A stretch of 64,000 nt of DNA from Nitrosospira sp. Nl5 (GCF_900102495.1 NZ_FMVQ01000005.1:124001-188000), one strand, 5' to 3'. Numbered from the stretch's first letter, positions 38,211 through 47,853 are shown. The notes: a model not told the origin generated them from the sequence alone. Made by a program: numbers and translations.

Positions 38211-38972
38211 TCACAACGATGAAAAACTCTCGGAAATTTTTGGATTCATGGTGAATCGTGTGAATACCTCCTCCAGGCTTGTTCCTTTCAGTTTTAGTCC
38301 GTCGACAGAGCCGCAAAACACGACGCGGCCCTCGTGTACGATCTGCACCCGGTCACAGATGCTTTCGACCTCCGGCAGGATATGGGTCGAGAGAATGACG
38401 CTGTGCTCGGAGCCCAGTTCACGAATGAGGGTGCGAATTTCGCGGATCTGGTTAGGATCGAGCCCCACGGTTGGTTCATCAAGGATGATTACATCGGGAT
38501 TATGAATAATTGCCTGCGCGATTCCGATCCGCTGCTGATAGCCTTTCGACAGCGAGCTAATCAGCCGTTTGGCTGAATCATTCAGCCCGCAGCGTTGTAT
38601 CACTTTATCCACGGCAGAATCAATACTTGGGCTGTTTATTCGATGCAATCTGCCGGCGAAATGCAAGTATTCCCGCACGGTCAATTCCCGGTAGAGCGGA
38701 GGTGTTTCGGGTAGATAACCAATGCGTGCCTTCGCGTCACGGGGCTTATCCAGCAAGTCTATCCCACAGATCTCAATGCTCCCCGCAGTCGGCGCGAGAT
38801 TGCCGGTGAGCATGCGCATGATGGTGGTCTTGCCCGCGCCGTTGGGACCAAGAAACCCCAGTACTTCTCCACGCTTCAGTTCCAGGTCGATTTCCCGCAC
38901 GGCGACGTGTGCATCGAAGTTACGGCACAAGCCGCGGACCGAGACGGTTACAGGGACAATTTGTTCAGCCAT
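38211..38972 (-). CDS. ABC transporter ATP-binding protein (GldA-like)
   Basis: Cytoplasmic ATPase subunit, 253 aa. Walker A GPNGAGKTT, Q-loop GYLPETPPLY, signature LSKGYQQR, Walker B VIILDEPT and switch His in STHILPEVE are all intact. It is the first gene of the three-gene GldA/F/G-like operon, transcribed divergently from the TPR lipoprotein gene. Confidence 0.93.
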   Translation of the reverse strand: MAEQIVPVTVSVRGLCRNFDAHVAVREIDLELKRGEVLGFLGPNGAGKTTIMRMLTGNLAPTAGSIEICGIDLLDKPRDAKARIGYLPETPPLYRELTVREYLHFAGRLHRINSPSIDSAVDKVIQRCGLNDSAKRLISSLSKGYQQRIGIAQAIIHNPDVIILDEPTVGLDPNQIREIRTLIRELGSEHSVILSTHILPEVESICDRVQIVHEGRVVFCGSVDGLKLKGTSLEEVFTRFTMNPKISESFSSL

Positions 38973-39398
38973 AAAAACATTCTGCCATTTTGAATCGTCT
39001 GGAGCCGCTCCTTGCGGGTATTAATTGCCTTCCATATTTCTTTGGTGCATATAAGGTCGCACTTGGAACTTTGAATTTATAAGGCTGCCATATAAGCATG
39101 TCGCAAACACCCCGACTGACAGCCTGTCCGAGTTGAAGAAATCGCCTGCAGAAGCGCTGGGCCGATTCATATTTCGCGGCTTTTTCGGCAAATAGAGCAA
39201 CTATTCGCCCTCAAAATCCTCAAAATCTGTCCTCGCCCGGTCACGCATTCGCTTCAAGTCTCAAAGCCCGGCAATTGCTAGTTGGCAATGTGCACTTGTG
39301 ATAAGCGGAAAATATACCTAATATGTGCGATGTATTGAAAGCCAATCCAGCCTCTTATTTCCTTATTTGCTTTATTTCGAACCTGTCTGGATTTCCCC
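38973..39398. other. Intergenic region between divergent GldA-type and TPR genes
   Basis: A 426-bp gap with no supportable gene. Its middle (39118-39273) is the most complete copy (A) of the dispersed repeat. Promoters for both flanking operons must lie here, but none is clear by eye. Confidence 0.5.
39118..39273 (+). repeat. Dispersed intergenic repeat, copy A (full length)
   Basis: Left end GACAGCC (39118-39124) and CGAGTTGAAG (39129-39138); core CATATTTCGC (39168-39177); CAACTATTCGCC (39199-39210); TCAAAATC..GTCCTCGCCCGGTCA to 39243; right end GCTTCAAGTC..AAGCCCGGC (39251-39273), whose inverse resembles the left end. It combines the left part seen in copy B and the right part seen in copy C. 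Roughly 156 bp, no coding potential. Confidence 0.62.
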
Positions 39399-41126
39399 AT
39401 GAATCTTAAAATACCTGGCGCGCTGCTGCTGCTTTTTCTCTCCGCCTGTGCGCAGATTCTGCCTAAGCCCACGGCCGATGCCGACAAGCGGGCGGAGCGG
39501 AGTCAAGCTGCTGGAAAGTCAAAATTACCCAGTCAGGATTTGACCGCGCCCATGCTGTTCGATTTCCTGCTGGGAGAAACGGCCCTGCAGCGCGGCGAAC
39601 AGGATATAGCGAGCCGCACTTATCTCAAACTCGCGCGGACGACCCGCGATCCCCGTGTCGCCCAGCGTGCCACCGAGATCGCGCTTCATTCGCGTCAACC
39701 CGTGATGGCGCTTGAAGCAGCAAAAATCTGGGTGGAACTTGATCCGAATTCGGTAACTGCCCGCCAAACGGTGGCGGCGCTGCTGGTGAACGCCGACAGA
39801 TTGGAGGAAGCGCGGCCCCATCTGGAGAAATTGCTGGCCTCGGAGGGGGGTAGCATCGACGAGGCCTTTATGCAACTGAATAGTTTGCTGGCCCGCAACT
39901 CCAATAAAAGTGCGACATTCGAACTGGTAAAACAACTTGCACAGCCCTATCCTAAGCTGCCGGAAGCGCATTTCGCGGTGTCTCAGGCTGCCTGGTTTGC
40001 CAACAATTTTGATGTTGCGCTGGCTGAAATGAAGCAGGCATTAGCATTGCGTCCGGACTGGGAGATAGCCGCAGTTTATCAGGGACGGATCCTGGCGCGC
40101 ACTTCCAATGCCAGCGCTCTCGAATTTTATGAAGACTATCTCAAGGCCCATCCCAAGGCCAACGATACGCGCATCACCTATGCCCGGTTATTGCTGGCGG
40201 AAAAAGATTATATCAAGGCGCGCGACCAATTCCAGAAATTGCTGGAGGAAAATCCGGGTAACGCCGACGTCGCTCTGGCGGTGGGTTTGCTCTCCCTGGA
40301 ATTACGCGAATATGATACCGCCGAGTTGAATTTTAAGAGGGCCCTGGAGCTGGGTTACAGGGATCCAGGCATGGTGCGCTTTTATCTCGCCGGAATTTAT
40401 GAAAAAACCGAGCGTATCGATGCAGCGATGGAATGGTATCGCTCAGTGACGGCCGGCAATCAATATATTCCGGCACAAATCAGATATGCCATTCTGCTCA
40501 CCAAGAAAGGCAAAGCGGATGAGGCCCTCCAGTATTTGCAACAATTGCCGGCTACGAATAATCAGCAACGTGCTCAGCTGATCATTGCCGAAGCCCAATT
40601 ACTGCGTGAAACGGGCGCCTATCAGAAGGCTTTTCAGCTGTTGAGCAGTGGCCTTGAAAAACTGCCAGACTTCGCCGAGTTGCTCTATGACCGAGCCTTG
40701 GCGGCGGAGAAGATCGGCAAATCCGATATCATGGAACAGGATTTACGCAAGCTGATTCAATTGAAACCCGATCATGCGCATGCTTATAATGCCCTCGGTT
40801 ATGGTCTTGCAGAGCATAGCAACCGCAGTCGCCTGCCGGAAGCGCTGGAACTCATTGAAAAAGCTATCGCGCTATCCCCCAACGACCCTTACATCCTGGA
40901 TAGCCTGGGTTGGGTGCATTATCGCATGGGTAATCTTAATCAAGGCCTGAGTTACCTGCGGCAAGCGTTCGGGATGAATCCTGACCCGGAAATTGCAGCC
41001 CACCTGGGCGAAGTTCTGTGGGTACAGGAAATGAAGGAAGAAGCGAAAGAAGTCTGGCGGTCGGCCCTCGAGAACAATCCCGGTAACGAGGCGTTGATCA
41101 ACACCATGAAGAAATTCATGAAGTAG
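39399..41126 (+). CDS. TPR-repeat outer-membrane lipoprotein
   Basis: A 575-aa lipoprotein with signal and lipobox LSAC (MNLKIPGALLLLFLSAC), then a nearly continuous array of tetratricopeptide repeats (for instance ALEFYEDYLKAHPKAN, AELNFKRALELGYRDPG, ALELIEKAIALSPNDPYILDSLGWVHYRMGN). The C-terminal repeats are the best preserved. It lies directly upstream of lolB and ispE, a conserved position in betaproteobacteria. Such proteins usually act as scaffolds, but no partner is known here. Confidence 0.9.
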   Translation: MNLKIPGALLLLFLSACAQILPKPTADADKRAERSQAAGKSKLPSQDLTAPMLFDFLLGETALQRGEQDIASRTYLKLARTTRDPRVAQRATEIALHSRQPVMALEAAKIWVELDPNSVTARQTVAALLVNADRLEEARPHLEKLLASEGGSIDEAFMQLNSLLARNSNKSATFELVKQLAQPYPKLPEAHFAVSQAAWFANNFDVALAEMKQALALRPDWEIAAVYQGRILARTSNASALEFYEDYLKAHPKANDTRITYARLLLAEKDYIKARDQFQKLLEENPGNADVALAVGLLSLELREYDTAELNFKRALELGYRDPGMVRFYLAGIYEKTERIDAAMEWYRSVTAGNQYIPAQIRYAILLTKKGKADEALQYLQQLPATNNQQRAQLIIAEAQLLRETGAYQKAFQLLSSGLEKLPDFAELLYDRALAAEKIGKSDIMEQDLRKLIQLKPDHAHAYNALGYGLAEHSNRSRLPEALELIEKAIALSPNDPYILDSLGWVHYRMGNLNQGLSYLRQAFGMNPDPEIAAHLGEVLWVQEMKEEAKEVWRSALENNPGNEALINTMKKFMK

Positions 41127-41153
41127 TGCAGTGCGGCAGAAAGGTAATGGAGC

Positions 41154-41834
41154 ATGCTTGTGAAAAGCCGGTTCAGTCTGGCCCGGCTGTTTTTTCTTTT
41201 AAACAAGCGGATCGATGTCCCATGGTGGGGGCTGATTGCATGTGTGCTGCCTTTTGCCGCATGCACCACCCTTCCCCCTAAAAATAACATAGTCAGCACC
41301 ATCGTTACCGAGCCTGGGGCGGGCGCGGCGGACACAGAACCAGCGAATTTCGGGCTAGTTGGCAGAGTCTCGGTGAAGGGCGGCAAAGAAAGTTTCTCTG
41401 GCGGAATTCAGTGGCATCACACCGAAAGTACCGATGAAATTCTTCTGCTTTCTCCGCTCGGGCAGACGCTAGCGCAGATTCGGGGCGATCCGGAGGGCGT
41501 ATACCTGACGACCTCGGAGCAGGAAAGCTATTACGCCGCCGACGTGGAAAGCCTGACTGAACAAGTGCTGGGATGGCGTCTCCCCCTTGCAGGTTTGCAA
41601 TATTGGGTACGAGGCATGAATTCGCCCGCGACAGCCGCCGAGATAGACATGGATGCTAACGCACGCGTAGCGGCTATCCGGCAGGACGGATGGGAGATTA
41701 GTTATTTAAGCTATTTTCCGATGGTCCAGACGCAAATGCCGGCGCAAATTGCGGAACCGAAATTGTTGATGCTTAACCGTGGCAGCCTTCAAATAAAACT
41801 GGTAATAGATCATTGGGACCCGGGCAAACTCTGA
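41154..41834 (+). CDS. lolB: Outer-membrane lipoprotein receptor LolB
   Basis: Accepts lipoproteins from the periplasmic carrier LolA and inserts them in the outer membrane; itself a lipoprotein. The 226-aa sequence has a hydrophobic signal ending in the lipobox PFAAC. The LolB core follows: FGLVGRVSVKGGKESFSGGIQWHH, LLLSPLGQTLAQI, and the hydrophobic-cavity segments LGWRLPLAGLQYWVRG. It lies between the TPR gene and ispE, the standard order. Confidence 0.92.
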   Translation: MLVKSRFSLARLFFLLNKRIDVPWWGLIACVLPFAACTTLPPKNNIVSTIVTEPGAGAADTEPANFGLVGRVSVKGGKESFSGGIQWHHTESTDEILLLSPLGQTLAQIRGDPEGVYLTTSEQESYYAADVESLTEQVLGWRLPLAGLQYWVRGMNSPATAAEIDMDANARVAAIRQDGWEISYLSYFPMVQTQMPAQIAEPKLLMLNRGSLQIKLVIDHWDPGKL

Positions 41835-41988
41835 ACCTGAACCTATTGATCCCGTATTTTTCGGCGCATTTATCAGTTCACTCCATGACTCTCAATAACG
41901 TTCTACGCCACTTGGCTTTCATCTTTTTAATGATTTCACTCCGGAGTCCACGACGAGCCGGATTCAGGCTCAAACGACTGCGTACTCG

Positions 41989-42837
41989 ATGACCGAGCTC
42001 ATCTGTCTTGCTCCTGCCAAGCTTAATCTGTTCCTACACGTGGTCGGTCGTAGAACGGATGGCTATCACCTGCTGCAAACGGTTTTTCGTTTCCTGGATT
42101 TCTCGGATCGGCTCCGTTTTGCCGTGCGCGAGGACGGCGTGATCAAGTTGCATACGCCCATTCCCGGCGTGCCCGAAGACAAGGATCTGTGTATACGCGC
42201 CGCAAAATTATTACAGCAGGAAAGCGCCACGCCTCGGGGGGTGGAAATTTTCCTGGAAAAGCGCATTCCCATGGGGGGCGGACTAGGGGGCGGTAGTTCC
42301 GATGCGGCTACCACATTACTGGCGCTCAACCGCCTGTGGGGACTGGGCTGGAAAAAGGATCGGCTAATAAAACTGGGGTTGAGATTAGGAGCGGATGTAC
42401 CCGTGTTCATTTTCGGCGAAAATGCTTTTGCTGAAGGGATAGGCGAAAAACTTTCGTCCATCACGCTACCGCCCGCCTGGTATCTCGTCCTGACACCACC
42501 CGTGCATGTGCCAACCGCGCAGGTTTTTGCCAGTAAAGGATTGACACGAAACACGATTCCAATCAAAATACCGCCCTTTTCCGTCGAGCATGGGCATAAC
42601 GACTTGGAGCCCGTGGTATCCCGGGAATATCCTGAGGTGGCGCGTCATCTGGAATGGCTCAAGCGGCTCGATAACGCCGGGATAAGGGCAATGACCGGGT
42701 CCGGCGCCTGTGTATTTGCCGAGTTTGCCACGGGACAGGCGGCACGAGCGGCCCTGGAGCAAATTCCGGTTGGCATGAGCGGTTTTGTCGCGCAAGGATT
42801 GGACCGCCATCCCATGCATGATTTTGTGGAACCGTAA
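41989..42837 (+). CDS. ispE: 4-diphosphocytidyl-2-C-methyl-D-erythritol kinase
   Basis: GHMP kinase of the non-mevalonate isoprenoid pathway. The 282-aa protein begins with APAKLNLFLHVVGRRTDGYH and carries the ATP motif PMGGGLGGGSSDAATTL and MTGSGACVFAEF near the C-terminus. A 154-bp gap separates it from lolB. The tRNA-Gln gene begins 5 bp after its stop, so cotranscription is likely. Confidence 0.96.
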   Translation: MTELICLAPAKLNLFLHVVGRRTDGYHLLQTVFRFLDFSDRLRFAVREDGVIKLHTPIPGVPEDKDLCIRAAKLLQQESATPRGVEIFLEKRIPMGGGLGGGSSDAATTLLALNRLWGLGWKKDRLIKLGLRLGADVPVFIFGENAFAEGIGEKLSSITLPPAWYLVLTPPVHVPTAQVFASKGLTRNTIPIKIPPFSVEHGHNDLEPVVSREYPEVARHLEWLKRLDNAGIRAMTGSGACVFAEFATGQAARAALEQIPVGMSGFVAQGLDRHPMHDFVEP

Positions 42838-42841
42838 ACAT

Positions 42842-42916
42842 TGGGGAGTCGCCAAGTGGTAAGGCACCGGATTTTGATTCCGGCATTCGTAGGTTCGATC
42901 CCTACCTCCCCAGCCA
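42842..42916 (+). tRNA. tRNA-Gln (anticodon TTG)
   Basis: Acceptor strands TGGGGAG (42842-42848) and CTCCCCA (42906-42912) pair perfectly. The anticodon arm CCGGA-TTTTGAT-TCCGG presents TTG, and the T arm GTAGG-TTCGATC-CCTAC is complete. The discriminator is G and the CCA end is encoded. It lies between ispE and prs, a conserved betaproteobacterial order. Confidence 0.97.
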
Positions 42917-43032
42917 ACTTTCAGATCTTTAAACCTGGAACCGCCGGACAACCGGACACTGCGAGAAATCGCTTGTATCCGCTTCCATCCTTCAGTTCCC
43001 GCCTTACAATTTTCAAACTCTAGTTACCAGCC

Positions 43033-43983
43033 ATGGCCTACGATAGCTTGATGGTTTTTACCGGCAACGCCAATCCCAAGCTGGCGCAGGATGTGGTACG
43101 GCATCTCAACATCCACGTGGGCCGCGCAACGGTAGGCCGTTTCAGCGACGGCGAGGTCATGGTGGAAATCCTCGAGAATGTCCGCGGCAAGGATGTATTC
43201 GTTTTGCAATCCACCTGTATGCCCACCAACGATACGTTGATGGAGCTCCTGGTTCTGGTGGATGCGCTCAAACGCGCTTCCGCCGGGCGCATTACCGCGG
43301 CAATGCCTTATTTTGGCTACGCCCGTCAGGACCGAAGGCCGCGTTCGGTGCGGGTGCCGATTACCGCGAAAGTAGTAGCGAACATGCTGACCACTGTTGG
43401 GATAGATCGGCTGTTGACCATGGATTTGCATTCGGACCAGATACAGGGTTTTTTCGACATCCCCGTGGATAATATCTACAGCATGCCAATCCTGCTGGGC
43501 GATTTATGGAAAAGCGACTATCAGAATCTGGTAGTGGTTTCGCCGGATGTCGGGGGGGTGGTGCGCGCAAGGCAGATGGCGAAACGCCTGGAATGCGATT
43601 TGGCGATCATAGACAAGCGACGCCCCAAGTTCAACGTTGCCAAGGTGATGAACATAATCGGCGAAGTGGATGGGCGCACATGCGTTATCATGGATGATAT
43701 GGTGGATACCGCCAACACCTTGTGTGAGGCGGCCCGGGCATTAAAGGAGGAGGGTGCCGCGAGCGTGCTGGCTTATTGCACTCACGCGGTGCTATCCGGC
43801 AAGGCGGTGGAGCGGATCGAGAATTCCGCGCTGGACAAATTGGTGGTTACAGATACCATTCCCCTGCGCGCTGATGCGAAAGCGTGCATCCGGATTCATC
43901 AGCTGAGCGTGGCGAGCTTGCTGGCGGAAACGATGTTGAGGATCAGCAACGAGGATTCTGTGAGTTCTCTTTTCATGGAGTAA
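43033..43983 (+). CDS. prs: Ribose-phosphate pyrophosphokinase
   Basis: Makes PRPP from ribose 5-phosphate and ATP for nucleotide, histidine and tryptophan synthesis. The 316-aa length is standard. Motifs: [10 protein letters not shown], the ATP-binding [10 protein letters not shown], the metal site [12 protein letters not shown] and the PRPP-binding [12 protein letters not shown]. It is preceded by the tRNA-Gln gene and followed by rplY, as in related genomes. Confidence 0.97.
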   Translation: MAYDSLMVFTGNANPKLAQDVVRHLNIHVGRATVGRFSDGEVMVEILENVRGKDVFVLQSTCMPTNDTLMELLVLVDALKRASAGRITAAMPYFGYARQDRRPRSVRVPITAKVVANMLTTVGIDRLLTMDLHSDQIQGFFDIPVDNIYSMPILLGDLWKSDYQNLVVVSPDVGGVVRARQMAKRLECDLAIIDKRRPKFNVAKVMNIIGEVDGRTCVIMDDMVDTANTLCEAARALKEEGAASVLAYCTHAVLSGKAVERIENSALDKLVVTDTIPLRADAKACIRIHQLSVASLLAETMLRISNEDSVSSLFME

Positions 43984-44072
43984 GAGCGTATCCCTATTGA
44001 TTCAAAATCCATGTAGCACCGGTAGGGAGGCGGATAACGAAATCGGCTGAAGTGATGGATGTGGGCGCTGTG

Positions 44073-44090
44073 GCGTGCTGGACAGCACGC
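44073..44090. other. Hairpin between prs and rplY
   Basis: GCGTGCT (44073-44079), GGAC loop, AGCACGC (44084-44090): a 7-bp GC-rich stem about 90 bp after the prs stop. No T-run follows on the plus strand, so it is not a canonical terminator; it may be a leader structure of rplY. Confidence 0.35.
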
Positions 44091-44186
44091 GTAACACGCA
44101 TCATGGATTGAATTGGGACAAAGATTCGCAAGTTTATTAATCGGAGTCATCTGGTCGCGGATGCTCCATATTCTGGAGAAAATACG

Positions 44187-44873
44187 ATGCAAATTGAAAT
44201 TGGCGCCAGCAAGCGCACGTTGCAGGGCAAAGGTGCGAGCCGCCGCCTGCGTGGTTCCGGCAAGGTGCCGGGAGTTATCTACGGCGGAGAGAGTCCCGCG
44301 CAAGCGATTGAGCTTGATCATAACGGTCTTTACCACAAGTTAAAGCTGGAGGCCTTTCATGCTTCCATTTTGTCGATGGATCTGGAGGGGCAGAAAGAGC
44401 CGGTGCTCTTGCGTGACATCCAGATGCACCCGTTCAAATTGCAAGTGCTGCATATTGACTTTCAGCGTGTCGACCGGAACAAGAAAATACACATGAAAGT
44501 ACCGCTGCACTTTATTAATGCGGAGATTGCGCCAGGGGTGAAGTTGTCTGGAGGTATCGTCAGTCATGTGCTTACCGAACTGGATATTTCCTGCTTGCCG
44601 AAAGATCTGCCTGAATTTATTACGGTTGATTTGACCGATCTGGCCGCGGGAAATACCTTGCACCTGAGCGATCTGAACCTGCCGCAGGGCGTGGAAATTC
44701 CCACACTGGCCAAAGGTGAGAACTTGCCCGTAGCGACCATCGTCATTCCCCGGGCCGTGGCGGCCGAGGAAGCTGCCGCCGCCGTGGCTGCGGCGGATAT
44801 CCCGACGACTGTACAGAAGAAAGAGGGTGTGGCAAAGGAAGGCGAGAAGAAAGACGCTGGAAAGAAGAAATAA
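44187..44873 (+). CDS. rplY: 50S ribosomal protein L25 (CTC form)
   Basis: Binds 5S rRNA in the central protuberance. The 228-aa protein is the long, general-stress CTC form: an N-terminal L25 domain ([28 protein letters not shown]) and a C-terminal TL5 domain, ending in an Ala/Lys/Glu-rich tail (from about residue 190). A GGAG ribosome site precedes the ATG. It precedes pth after a 378-bp gap. Confidence 0.95.
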   Translation: MQIEIGASKRTLQGKGASRRLRGSGKVPGVIYGGESPAQAIELDHNGLYHKLKLEAFHASILSMDLEGQKEPVLLRDIQMHPFKLQVLHIDFQRVDRNKKIHMKVPLHFINAEIAPGVKLSGGIVSHVLTELDISCLPKDLPEFITVDLTDLAAGNTLHLSDLNLPQGVEIPTLAKGENLPVATIVIPRAVAAEEAAAAVAAADIPTTVQKKEGVAKEGEKKDAGKKK

Positions 44874-45251
44874 TCCCTGCGTTTTTTGGACGAACCGATG
44901 GAGTTTTAGGGAATTCCTGGATAAACCTCCTGCGGCCGCGACGGCGCTTTTAAGGGACGGGTGCCATTGATGAGGGAGGCGACGGCCGACGCGCAGCCTC
45001 CCTCTCGCAGTGCGTCCGCTGACAAAGCAGATGCAGATGCCCCGCAACCGCCTCTTCGCCCGGTTGGCAAATGAGCGGAGGAATCGGCGCTCATCGCGTT
45101 GCATTCCTTGGTGCCGAAGACCAAGCTATGAGCGGCATCTTGTCTCTGATCATCGCCTTTTGCCGCGACGCGTTTGGCGCAAGCTTTTCAAAGGTTCCGG
45201 TTCCGGCGGGCTTTTCCTTTTAGTAAATCCAACACTATTCTGTTACGCTCG
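44874..45251. other. Intergenic region between rplY and pth
   Basis: A 378-bp gap without a supportable gene. It contains an inverted repeat GAGGGAGGC (44972-44980) / GCCTCCCTC (44996-45004) with a 15-nt loop and no T-run. A frame to 45174 upstream of pth lacks conservation. Promoter of pth not identified. Confidence 0.4.
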
Positions 45252-45830
45252 ATGAAACTCATCGTCGGTCTCGGCAACCCAGGCAGGGAATATGCAGCCA
45301 CTCGTCATAATGCCGGGAACTGGTGGGTCTCCCGCCTGGCGGATGAATTGCACATTACTTTGAAAGCCGAGGCGAGATTCCATGGCTTATGCGCTCGCGT
45401 TCATCAAGGCGATTCAGAGCTGTGGCTGCTCAATCCCATGACCTACATGAACGTCAGCGGTAAAGCCGTCGCAGCTTTATGTAATTTTTATAAAATCCCG
45501 GCTGAGCAGATTCTGGTGGTTCATGATGAACTGGATTTGCCTCCCGGCATCTCCAGGCTGAAACTGGGGGGCGGGCTTGGCGGGCACAACGGGTTAAAGG
45601 ACATTGCCGCGCACCTTGCTACCAAGGCTTTCTGGCGCCTGCGCATCGGTATTGGCCATCCCGGCGATAGAAATGCCGTGGTGAATTACGTATTGCAACC
45701 GCCGCGCAAGGAAGAGGCGCCGCTGATAGACGAATCAATCAGCCGCAGCCTGAAAGTCTGGCCGCTTATCGCGGAAGACAATTGCCAGGCCGCCATGTTG
45801 AAGCTGCATACGAAAGCAGATAGCGGATGA
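45252..45830 (+). CDS. pth: Peptidyl-tRNA hydrolase
   Basis: Recycles tRNA from peptidyl-tRNAs released during translation. The start is ATG 45252, giving [22 protein letters not shown] with the catalytic His at the family position; 192 aa. [11 protein letters not shown] and HDELDLPPG are also present. The longer frame to 45174 adds non-conserved residues. ychF follows about 92 bp downstream. Confidence 0.95.
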   Translation: MKLIVGLGNPGREYAATRHNAGNWWVSRLADELHITLKAEARFHGLCARVHQGDSELWLLNPMTYMNVSGKAVAALCNFYKIPAEQILVVHDELDLPPGISRLKLGGGLGGHNGLKDIAAHLATKAFWRLRIGIGHPGDRNAVVNYVLQPPRKEEAPLIDESISRSLKVWPLIAEDNCQAAMLKLHTKADSG

Positions 45831-45922
45831 AGGAGAAATCTTGATAAATACCACAGCTTTCATTTCATTTTCCACGTTTCATCAGCCGGGCTCGGCCCTG
45901 CATTTAGAGTGCCAATAAACTT

Positions 45923-47014
45923 ATGAGCTTGAAATGCGGTATCGTCGGTCTGCCCAATGTCGGAAAATCTACGCTATTCAATGCACTGACCCGGGCAGGC
46001 ATTGCCGCGGAAAACTACCCCTTCTGCACCATCGAGCCTAATGTCGGCATAGTCGAAGTGCCTGATCAGCGCCTGGCCAAACTTAGCGCAATCGTCAACC
46101 CGCAAAAAGTGCAGCCTGCCATCGTCGAGTTTGTCGATATCGCCGGTCTTGTCGCCGGTGCATCCAAGGGCGAAGGACTGGGCAACAAGTTTCTCGCCAC
46201 CATCCGTGAAACCGACGGCATCATCAACATGGTGCGCTGCTTCGTCAATGACAACGTGGTGCACGTCAGCGGCAATGTAGATCCGGTTTCGGACATCGAG
46301 ACCATACAGACCGAGCTGGCCTTGGCTGATCTGGCGACCGTGGAAAAGTCGATGCAACGCGAAGTCAAGCTCGCCAAGTCCGGCAACAAGGACGCGATCA
46401 AGTTTGTGGCGCTGCTGGAAACGACGAGAGCGCACCTCGACCAGGGCAAACCTGCCAGAAGCCTGGGGTTTGATATAGAGCAGCAACAATTGCTAAAGCC
46501 TCTATGCCTGCTAACCGCCAAACCAGCCGTTTATGTGGCCAACGTCGACGAAAAGGGCTTCACTGAAAATCCTCTGCTGGCGCGTGTGGAGGAATATGCT
46601 GCACGCGAGGGCGCGCCTGTGGTGGCGATCTGCGCAGCTCTGGAAGCGGAAATTGCCGAAATGCCGGACGAGGACAAGCAAATCTTTCTCGCTGACATGA
46701 ACCTGGAAGAACCGGGGCTGAATCGCCTGGTTCGCGCCGCCTACCAGCTGCTCGGTCTGCAAACCTATTTCACTGCCGGCGTAAAAGAGGTGCGCGCCTG
46801 GACCATATCAAAAGGGGATACCGCGCCGCAGGCGGCCGCCGTGATTCATACCGATTTCGAGAAGGGTTTCATTCGCGCCGAAGTCATCGCGTACGACGAT
46901 TTCATTGCTTGCAAAGGCGAACAGGGCGCGAAGGAAGCGGGAAAGATGCGGCTGGAAGGGAAGGAGTATGTGGTCAAGGATGGTGACGTGATGCATTTTC
47001 GATTTAACGTCTAA
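45923..47014 (+). CDS. ychF: Ribosome-binding ATPase YchF
   Basis: Obg-related P-loop protein (OLA1 type) that hydrolyses ATP rather than GTP, binds ribosomes and takes part in oxidative-stress control. The 363-aa protein has the P-loop [34 protein letters not shown] and NVDEKG, which replaces the NKxD of GTPases, with a C-terminal TGS domain ending in [13 protein letters not shown]. It follows pth, the standard order. Confidence 0.96.
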   Translation: MSLKCGIVGLPNVGKSTLFNALTRAGIAAENYPFCTIEPNVGIVEVPDQRLAKLSAIVNPQKVQPAIVEFVDIAGLVAGASKGEGLGNKFLATIRETDGIINMVRCFVNDNVVHVSGNVDPVSDIETIQTELALADLATVEKSMQREVKLAKSGNKDAIKFVALLETTRAHLDQGKPARSLGFDIEQQQLLKPLCLLTAKPAVYVANVDEKGFTENPLLARVEEYAAREGAPVVAICAALEAEIAEMPDEDKQIFLADMNLEEPGLNRLVRAAYQLLGLQTYFTAGVKEVRAWTISKGDTAPQAAAVIHTDFEKGFIRAEVIAYDDFIACKGEQGAKEAGKMRLEGKEYVVKDGDVMHFRFNV

Positions 47015-47108
47015 GTTGCCCTTTGCGGTTCCCAGTGCAGGGATAGCTCCCGGATGTAAAGACCGGCAAGAGATACGATGATAAAAAAATGAAGAGGAGG
47101 TATTTGGA

Positions 47109-47312
47109 ATGGCATATAAGGTTCTTATAACACCTATCCAACCGTCGATAGAAGATAGGCCAAATTACAGCGGCATTCTTGCTGATTACAATATCGAAGC
47201 GGCTTCCGAAACTGAAGCTGGACATGTGGCATTTATCCGGTTCTGCCAGGAAAATCCCTATCGCTCTCACAACCGAGATGATTACACGATAAACGTTCAC
47301 AAAAATAAATAG
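47109..47312 (+). CDS. Small hypothetical protein (67 aa)
   Basis: A 67-aa open frame preceded by a strong GAGGAGG ribosome site (47094-47100, 8-nt spacing). The sequence is soluble and moderately acidic at the centre, with no signal peptide, membrane segment or recognised motif. It lies between ychF and the fmdB-like gene on the same strand. Its stop codon is part of a 12-bp palindrome (TAGGCATGCCTA, 47310-47321). Reality is supported by the ribosome site; function unknown. Confidence 0.62.
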   Translation: MAYKVLITPIQPSIEDRPNYSGILADYNIEAASETEAGHVAFIRFCQENPYRSHNRDDYTINVHKNK

Positions 47313-47531
47313 GCATGCCTATGCGTGCCCAGTGCTGTTTCCACCAGCCTGCGTGAAACGCTGTCCGCTGTAACATTTGTCCCGCTACAAACCTACAAGT
47401 GCCCTCTTTTGATGCGCACTGATAACCTCAACAGCCTCTTGTAATCCCGCTTGCAGCCCATATTTTCCGGTTACACCAAGTGGTTGAGGTATAATCCTGT
47501 TTTTTCAAATTCCGCCTTGCTGGAGATTGTC

Positions 47532-47828
47532 ATGCCAATTTATGAATACCGCTGTGGGTCTTGTGGGGTTGAAAAAGAACATCTGCAAAAAGTGAGCGAC
47601 GCGCCAGTTGCCGCTTGTCCCGCATGCGGCAGCAATGTTTACACGAAACTTATTTCCGCGGCAGGCTTTCAGTTGAAAGGCAGCGGCTGGTATGCCACCG
47701 ATTTCAAGAATGGCACCAAGCCGAAATCCAAGCCGGATGCGGAAGCGCCCGCGGCAAAGAAGAATGAGACAGTTACTGCAACCGCCTCTACCGCCGATAC
47801 TGCTTCCCCGGCTTGCGCCACCGACTGA
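47532..47828 (+). CDS. FmdB-family zinc-ribbon regulatory protein
   Basis: Small CxxC zinc-ribbon protein, 98 aa from ATG 47532 (MPIYEYRCGSCG), with a GGAG ribosome site. Two Cys pairs (CGSC, CPAC) make the zinc site; the C-terminal half is a Pro/Ala/Thr-rich tail with a TASPACATD end. FmdB relatives are annotated as regulators but their function is poorly defined. It lies just upstream of the DUF502 and aspS genes, a conserved betaproteobacterial order. Confidence 0.92.
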   Translation: MPIYEYRCGSCGVEKEHLQKVSDAPVAACPACGSNVYTKLISAAGFQLKGSGWYATDFKNGTKPKSKPDAEAPAAKKNETVTATASTADTASPACATD

Positions 47829-47853
47829 ATACCTGGCGCGAAAATCGCTCAAT

